Origin: Deltaproteobacteria bacterium | GTDB lineage: Bacteria > Desulfobacterota > JADFXK01 | NCBI GenBank assembly: GCA_015233285.1 | Contig: JADFYA010000106.1 | Coordinates: 1-10,251, forward strand | Length of the DNA: 10,251 nt | Direction of reading: 5' to 3' | Shown here: positions 7,506 through 10,251 of the stretch, one piece after another | How the letters are laid out: each line of letters begins with the position of its first letter | Position numbering within the stretch: position 1 is the first letter of the stretch | The notes under the pieces: model-generated | Databases searched by the model: none | Told to the model about the DNA's origin: nothing | Seen by the model: the letters and a program-made list of their open reading frames with translations, nothing else | Position numbers and translations under genes: made by a program

Positions 7506-7551
7506 AAATATTTTTTCTTGGCCCATTGTGTCAATAACCGACATCGACTGT

Positions 7552-7555
7552 GGAG
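7552..7555 (+). promoter_or_regulatory. Ribosome binding site deciding the start of the Cache kinase
   Basis: GGAG sits 6 nt before the ATG at 7562. The in-frame GTG at 7550 overlaps this site and has no good ribosome site of its own, so ATG 7562 is preferred. Confidence 0.65.
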
Positions 7556-7561
7556 CTGTCA

Positions 7562-9208
7562 ATGATCGACCAAGAATACCGAAGACTGAAGGCAAAAATC
7601 ATCGTCACCACACTCTGTTTTTCCCTCATCCCGTTATTCGTCCTGGGGGCGACCATCTACTACCAGTTTCATACCGCCTATTCGTCAATAATCATCCAAG
7701 ACCTGAGAGCTATGGCTGATAACCGGAAACACGCCATTGATCTCTTTTTTGACGAACGTATCTCGCAACTCACCACCCTGGCTCATACCTGTGCCTTTGA
7801 CCAGCTCTCCCAAGGCGAGTTTTTGGAGCGGCTTTTTAATATGATGCAGAGCCGGTCTAAATCTTTCATTGACATCGGAGTGATTGATGAGAATGGAGAC
7901 CACGTGGCCTACGTCGGTCCCTATAATCTCAAGGGAGTTAATTACCGAAACGAAACCTGGTTTCATTCGGTCATGCTTCGAGGCGCTTATGTCAGCGATG
8001 TTTTTTTGGGATTTCGGAAATTCCCCCACATCATCATTGCGGTGTTGCGCCGGGAAGGCGAGCGGAGCTGGATACTTCGGGCCAGCATCGATACCGACCT
8101 GTTCGAGACGATGGTTAAGGCAGCCCAATTGGGCGAAAAAGGTGATGCTTTTCTTCTAAACCGGGACAATGTCTTTCAGACCACGCCGCGTTTTGAAGGA
8201 AAACTCTTGGACCGGTCTCAAATAAACTTTAATAAATATGAAGGCACCAGGGTGGAATCAACGGATATTAGAGGCCGGAATACCCTGTTGGCCACCACCT
8301 GGCTCAAGAACAAAGACTGGCTGCTGGTCATCAAGGAGGACACCAGAGAAGAATTGACGCCCCTGGTCTATGCTCGTTTACTGGCGGTATGGGTGATCTT
8401 TGGAGGCATTGCCGTTATCGTGGCTGGGACTGTGTTCATGGCCCGGTTGATGACGGGTCAGTTGATCCAGTCCGAGCGGCAAAAAGCGGTTCTGGATGCC
8501 AATTTAGAACAGTCAAGCAAAATGGCCGCCTTAGGCAAGCTGGCCGCCGGCATTGCCCACGAAGTTAACAACCCCCTGGCCGTGATCAAGGAAAAGGTGG
8601 GGTGGGCCAAGGACCTGTTGGCCGAGGAAGATATCCAACAAAGTGAAAATTTTAAAGAATTTTTAGATGCCGTCGAAAAAATCGATCAGCACGTGGAACG
8701 AGCCAAAAACGTGACCCATCGTCTACTGGGCTTTGCCCGCCGGATGGAGCCGGTTCAAGAAGAAGTGGATATCAATAAGATATTGACTGAAACAATCGCC
8801 CTTTTTTCTAATGAATCGCGGTTTCGGAATATCTCTATTTTTACCGAGTTTACCGAACCATTACCCCGCACTCTGAGTGATTCATCCCAATTACAACAAG
8901 TTTTTTTGAACATTATCAATAACGCCATCGATGCCATTAACAAAGACGGTAGAATCACGGTGACCACCGGTCATAACAGCGTGTCCAAGGAACTATGTGT
9001 TGAAATCTTTGATACCGGGCCCGGTATTTCCAAAGAATTGCTGAATAAGATTTTCGATCCGTTCTTTACCACTAAGGCGGTAGGTAAGGGGACCGGACTC
9101 GGACTATCAATTAGTTACAGTATCATGGAAAGGCTTGGAGGCAGGCTGACGGCGGAAAGCGGCAAGGACCGGGGGACGGTATTCAGCATCTATTTGCCGG
9201 TAAAATAG
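7562..9208 (+). CDS. Cache-domain membrane sensor histidine kinase
   Basis: A 548-residue inner-membrane kinase. TM1 is at about 12-35 and TM2 at about 272-297. The periplasmic region of about 235 residues has the layout of a double Cache sensor, including the segments SFIDIGVIDENGDHVAYVGP, NYRNETWFHSVMLRGAYVSD and an FLLNRDNVFQTTPR strand pair. Cache domains bind small extracellular ligands such as amino or carboxylic acids. HisKA: MAALGKLAAGIAHEVNNPLAVI with H333. HATPase_c: NIINNAIDAIN (450-460), DTGPGIS (484-490), FDPFFTT (498-504), GKGTGLGLSISYSI (508-521). No HAMP, PAS or receiver domain is evident. The ATG at 7562 is chosen for its GGAG site. The next gene, a lone REC protein, follows after 30 nt and is the likely phosphate acceptor. 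A sigma-54 promoter candidate lies upstream. The ligand is unknown. Confidence 0.94.
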   Translation: MIDQEYRRLKAKIIVTTLCFSLIPLFVLGATIYYQFHTAYSSIIIQDLRAMADNRKHAIDLFFDERISQLTTLAHTCAFDQLSQGEFLERLFNMMQSRSKSFIDIGVIDENGDHVAYVGPYNLKGVNYRNETWFHSVMLRGAYVSDVFLGFRKFPHIIIAVLRREGERSWILRASIDTDLFETMVKAAQLGEKGDAFLLNRDNVFQTTPRFEGKLLDRSQINFNKYEGTRVESTDIRGRNTLLATTWLKNKDWLLVIKEDTREELTPLVYARLLAVWVIFGGIAVIVAGTVFMARLMTGQLIQSERQKAVLDANLEQSSKMAALGKLAAGIAHEVNNPLAVIKEKVGWAKDLLAEEDIQQSENFKEFLDAVEKIDQHVERAKNVTHRLLGFARRMEPVQEEVDINKILTETIALFSNESRFRNISIFTEFTEPLPRTLSDSSQLQQVFLNIINNAIDAINKDGRITVTTGHNSVSKELCVEIFDTGPGISKELLNKIFDPFFTTKAVGKGTGLGLSISYSIMERLGGRLTAESGKDRGTVFSIYLPVK

Positions 9209-9238
9209 AAAGACCCGCAAATCCGGAAAGGGGGCGGT

Positions 9239-9631
9239 ATGCCATCGTTCAAAGTGCTGGTGGTGGATGATGAATTTGATTTTCTTGAAACGATTGTAAA
9301 AAGGCTTCAAAAACGAAAAATCGACGCCACGGGTGTCGGGAGCGGACTGGAAGCACTTAAAATTTTAGAAGAGACATCCTTCGATATTCTCATCCTGGAT
9401 GTCAAAATGCCCAAGATGGACGGCATCGAAACTCTGAAAGAAATCAAAAGAAGATGGCCTGCGGTAGAAGTCATCATGTTGACCGGTCATGCCTCGGTTG
9501 AATCCGGGATGCAGGGTATGCAATTAGGGGCCTTCGACTACGTCATGAAACCGGCCAAACTCGACGACCTGATTGAAAAAATGGTTCAAGCCTATGAAAG
9601 AAAACTTCTCCGGGATAAGCAGATTCGTTAA
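9239..9631 (+). CDS. Stand-alone receiver-domain response regulator
   Basis: A 130-residue CheY-like protein holding one REC domain and no output domain. Visible are the acidic pair D10/D11, phospho-acceptor D54 (LILDVKMPKMDG), T82 (VIMLTGHAS) and K104 (FDYVMKPAKLDDL), so it should be phosphorylatable. A short charged helix follows the domain. The start ATG has a purine-rich GGAAAGGGGG 4 nt upstream. It lies 30 nt after the Cache kinase and overlaps the next kinase gene by 38 nt, placing it between two related kinases. Likely roles are a phosphorelay intermediate, a phosphate sink or an allosteric partner (inference). The sequence resembles receivers of NtrC-type regulators more than motor-binding CheY, but no effector surface can be assigned. 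Confidence 0.93.
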   Translation: MPSFKVLVVDDEFDFLETIVKRLQKRKIDATGVGSGLEALKILEETSFDILILDVKMPKMDGIETLKEIKRRWPAVEVIMLTGHASVESGMQGMQLGAFDYVMKPAKLDDLIEKMVQAYERKLLRDKQIR

Positions 9632-10251
9632 TTATCTTGTGCCCCTGTGCTTAATTGCAGCCTCCTGGCCGGTGGGCCGAACCGGCGGCGTTCTATATGC
9701 TCTAGGCGCCCTTATCCTGGCCGGGGTATCTTTCTTTTTGCTCAGAAATCTGATCCACCAGATCAACCAGGCCGAACAAAGAAGTTGTGAACTTGATGAA
9801 CAACTCATCCAGTCCCAAAAACTGGCCGCCATTGGCGAACTCTCTTCCGGAATCGCCCATGAAATAAACAATCCTTTGGCCATTATCGGGCAGGAAGTGG
9901 AATGGCTGCGTCACTTGTTCGAGACCGGCACACTGCAAGAAGAAAAAGACAGAGAAGAATTTGCTGATTCGTTAAAACAGATTGCCTCCCAGGTGGACCG
10001 CTGCCGGGACATTACGCATAAGCTTTTAAACTTTGCCAGGAAGATGGATCCAGTCATGCAGGCCGTCGAACTCAACAAGTTGATCGACGACATGGCCACT
10101 CTGGTCGAAAAAGAGGCGAAGCTAAATAACATTAATATTATCAGAGAATTTCAAAAAGATTTGCCCCTGGTCACCAGTGATCCGCCTTTCCTCCGGCAAG
10201 TCATTTTGAATCTATTGAACAATGCCACTTCCGCTATTGAATCCAACGCCA
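9594..10251 (+). CDS. Short membrane histidine kinase, 3' end outside window
   Basis: The frame stays open from ATG 9594 to the window edge (219 codons). Two hydrophobic segments, about 11-27 and 31-51, are joined by only a few residues, so the protein is membrane-anchored with almost no periplasmic sensor. A coiled-coil linker (55-75) leads to HisKA LAAIGELSSGIAHEINNPLA with H89, and then the start of HATPase_c (NLLNNATSAIE). The G boxes lie beyond the window. The catalytic half is clearly paralogous to that of the Cache kinase, including the THxLLxFARxMxPV stretch. The start inside the REC gene (38-nt overlap) is chosen because it includes the first membrane segment. No strong ribosome site is visible, so translation may be coupled; GTG at about 9639 is an alternative. 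It may sense membrane state or an intracellular partner (inference). Confidence 0.9.
   Translation, partial: MKENFSGISRFVNYLVPLCLIAASWPVGRTGGVLYALGALILAGVSFFLLRNLIHQINQAEQRSCELDEQLIQSQKLAAIGELSSGIAHEINNPLAIIGQEVEWLRHLFETGTLQEEKDREEFADSLKQIASQVDRCRDITHKLLNFARKMDPVMQAVELNKLIDDMATLVEKEAKLNNINIIREFQKDLPLVTSDPPFLRQVILNLLNNATSAIESNA

Larger units (their letters stand above)
7065..7561. other. Divergent intergenic control region
   Basis: About 0.5 kb between two divergent kinase genes. Short open frames here lack good ribosome sites and recognisable products, so I regard it as non-coding. It contains a sigma-54 promoter candidate facing right (7489-7505), an AT-rich inverted repeat (7367-7385), a 10-bp palindrome (7393-7402), a CG-rich patch with repeated GCCGGCA (7429-7435 and 7462-7468), and a 12-bp palindrome in the leftward leader (7108-7119). 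I found no convincing leftward -35/-10 pair and no leftward GG-N10-GC motif, so the leftward promoter is unassigned. Confidence 0.7.

Noticed and set aside
7529..7534. TTGACA on the minus strand as a leftward -35 box
   Set aside because: The partner at 18 bp is only TATTTA, and the site is over 450 bp from the leftward gene.
7550..7561. GTG at 7550 as the start of the Cache kinase
   Set aside because: It overlaps the GGAG that is well placed for ATG 7562 and adds only four residues.
7685..8128. Open frame of 147 codons on the minus strand
   Set aside because: Antisense to the Cache domain of the plus-strand kinase; no domain or ribosome site.

Overview
The window carries eight genes and reads as a dense bacterial signal-transduction locus. 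It encodes three sensor histidine kinases, two response regulators (one sigma-54 type), a double-GAF protein with a C-terminal four-cysteine tail, a long HEAT-repeat protein and a CheR-type chemoreceptor methyltransferase. No RNA genes, mobile elements or CRISPR arrays were seen. The mixed base composition, the HE[VI]NNPLA kinase motifs, the sigma-54 machinery and the tail motif around ICSNC...DDKGYW resemble Desulfobacterota (former Deltaproteobacteria). That assignment rests on family resemblance only and is tentative.

Left arm (1-7064, all minus strand). Reading in the direction of transcription: a two-TM histidine kinase (7064-5592) overlaps by 4 nt a REC-AAA+-Fis response regulator (5595-4156). 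After 98 nt comes the GAF-GAF-C4 protein (4057-2753), after 84 nt the 20-repeat HEAT protein (2668-683), and after 39 nt CheR, which is cut by the window edge. No convincing terminator was seen between them, so they may form one transcription unit that continues into a chemosensory cluster beyond position 1.

Intergenic divide (7065-7561, about 0.5 kb). This is a non-coding divergent control region. It holds a good -24/-12 (sigma-54) promoter candidate pointing right at 7489-7505. An AT-rich perfect inverted repeat lies about 140 bp upstream of the expected transcript start, where an enhancer-binding protein would be expected to sit. A 12-bp palindrome lies in the leader of the left-arm kinase gene.

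Right arm (7562-10251, plus strand). A Cache-type membrane histidine kinase (7562-9208) is followed by a stand-alone REC protein (9239-9631). A second, short membrane kinase with almost no periplasmic part (9594 onward, cut by the window edge) overlaps the REC gene by 38 nt. The two kinases are clear paralogues in their catalytic halves.

Working model (inference): the left-arm kinase phosphorylates the sigma-54 activator, which may switch on the right-arm kinase-REC-kinase unit through the -24/-12 promoter. The GAF, HEAT and CheR products may link the locus to a chemosensory pathway.
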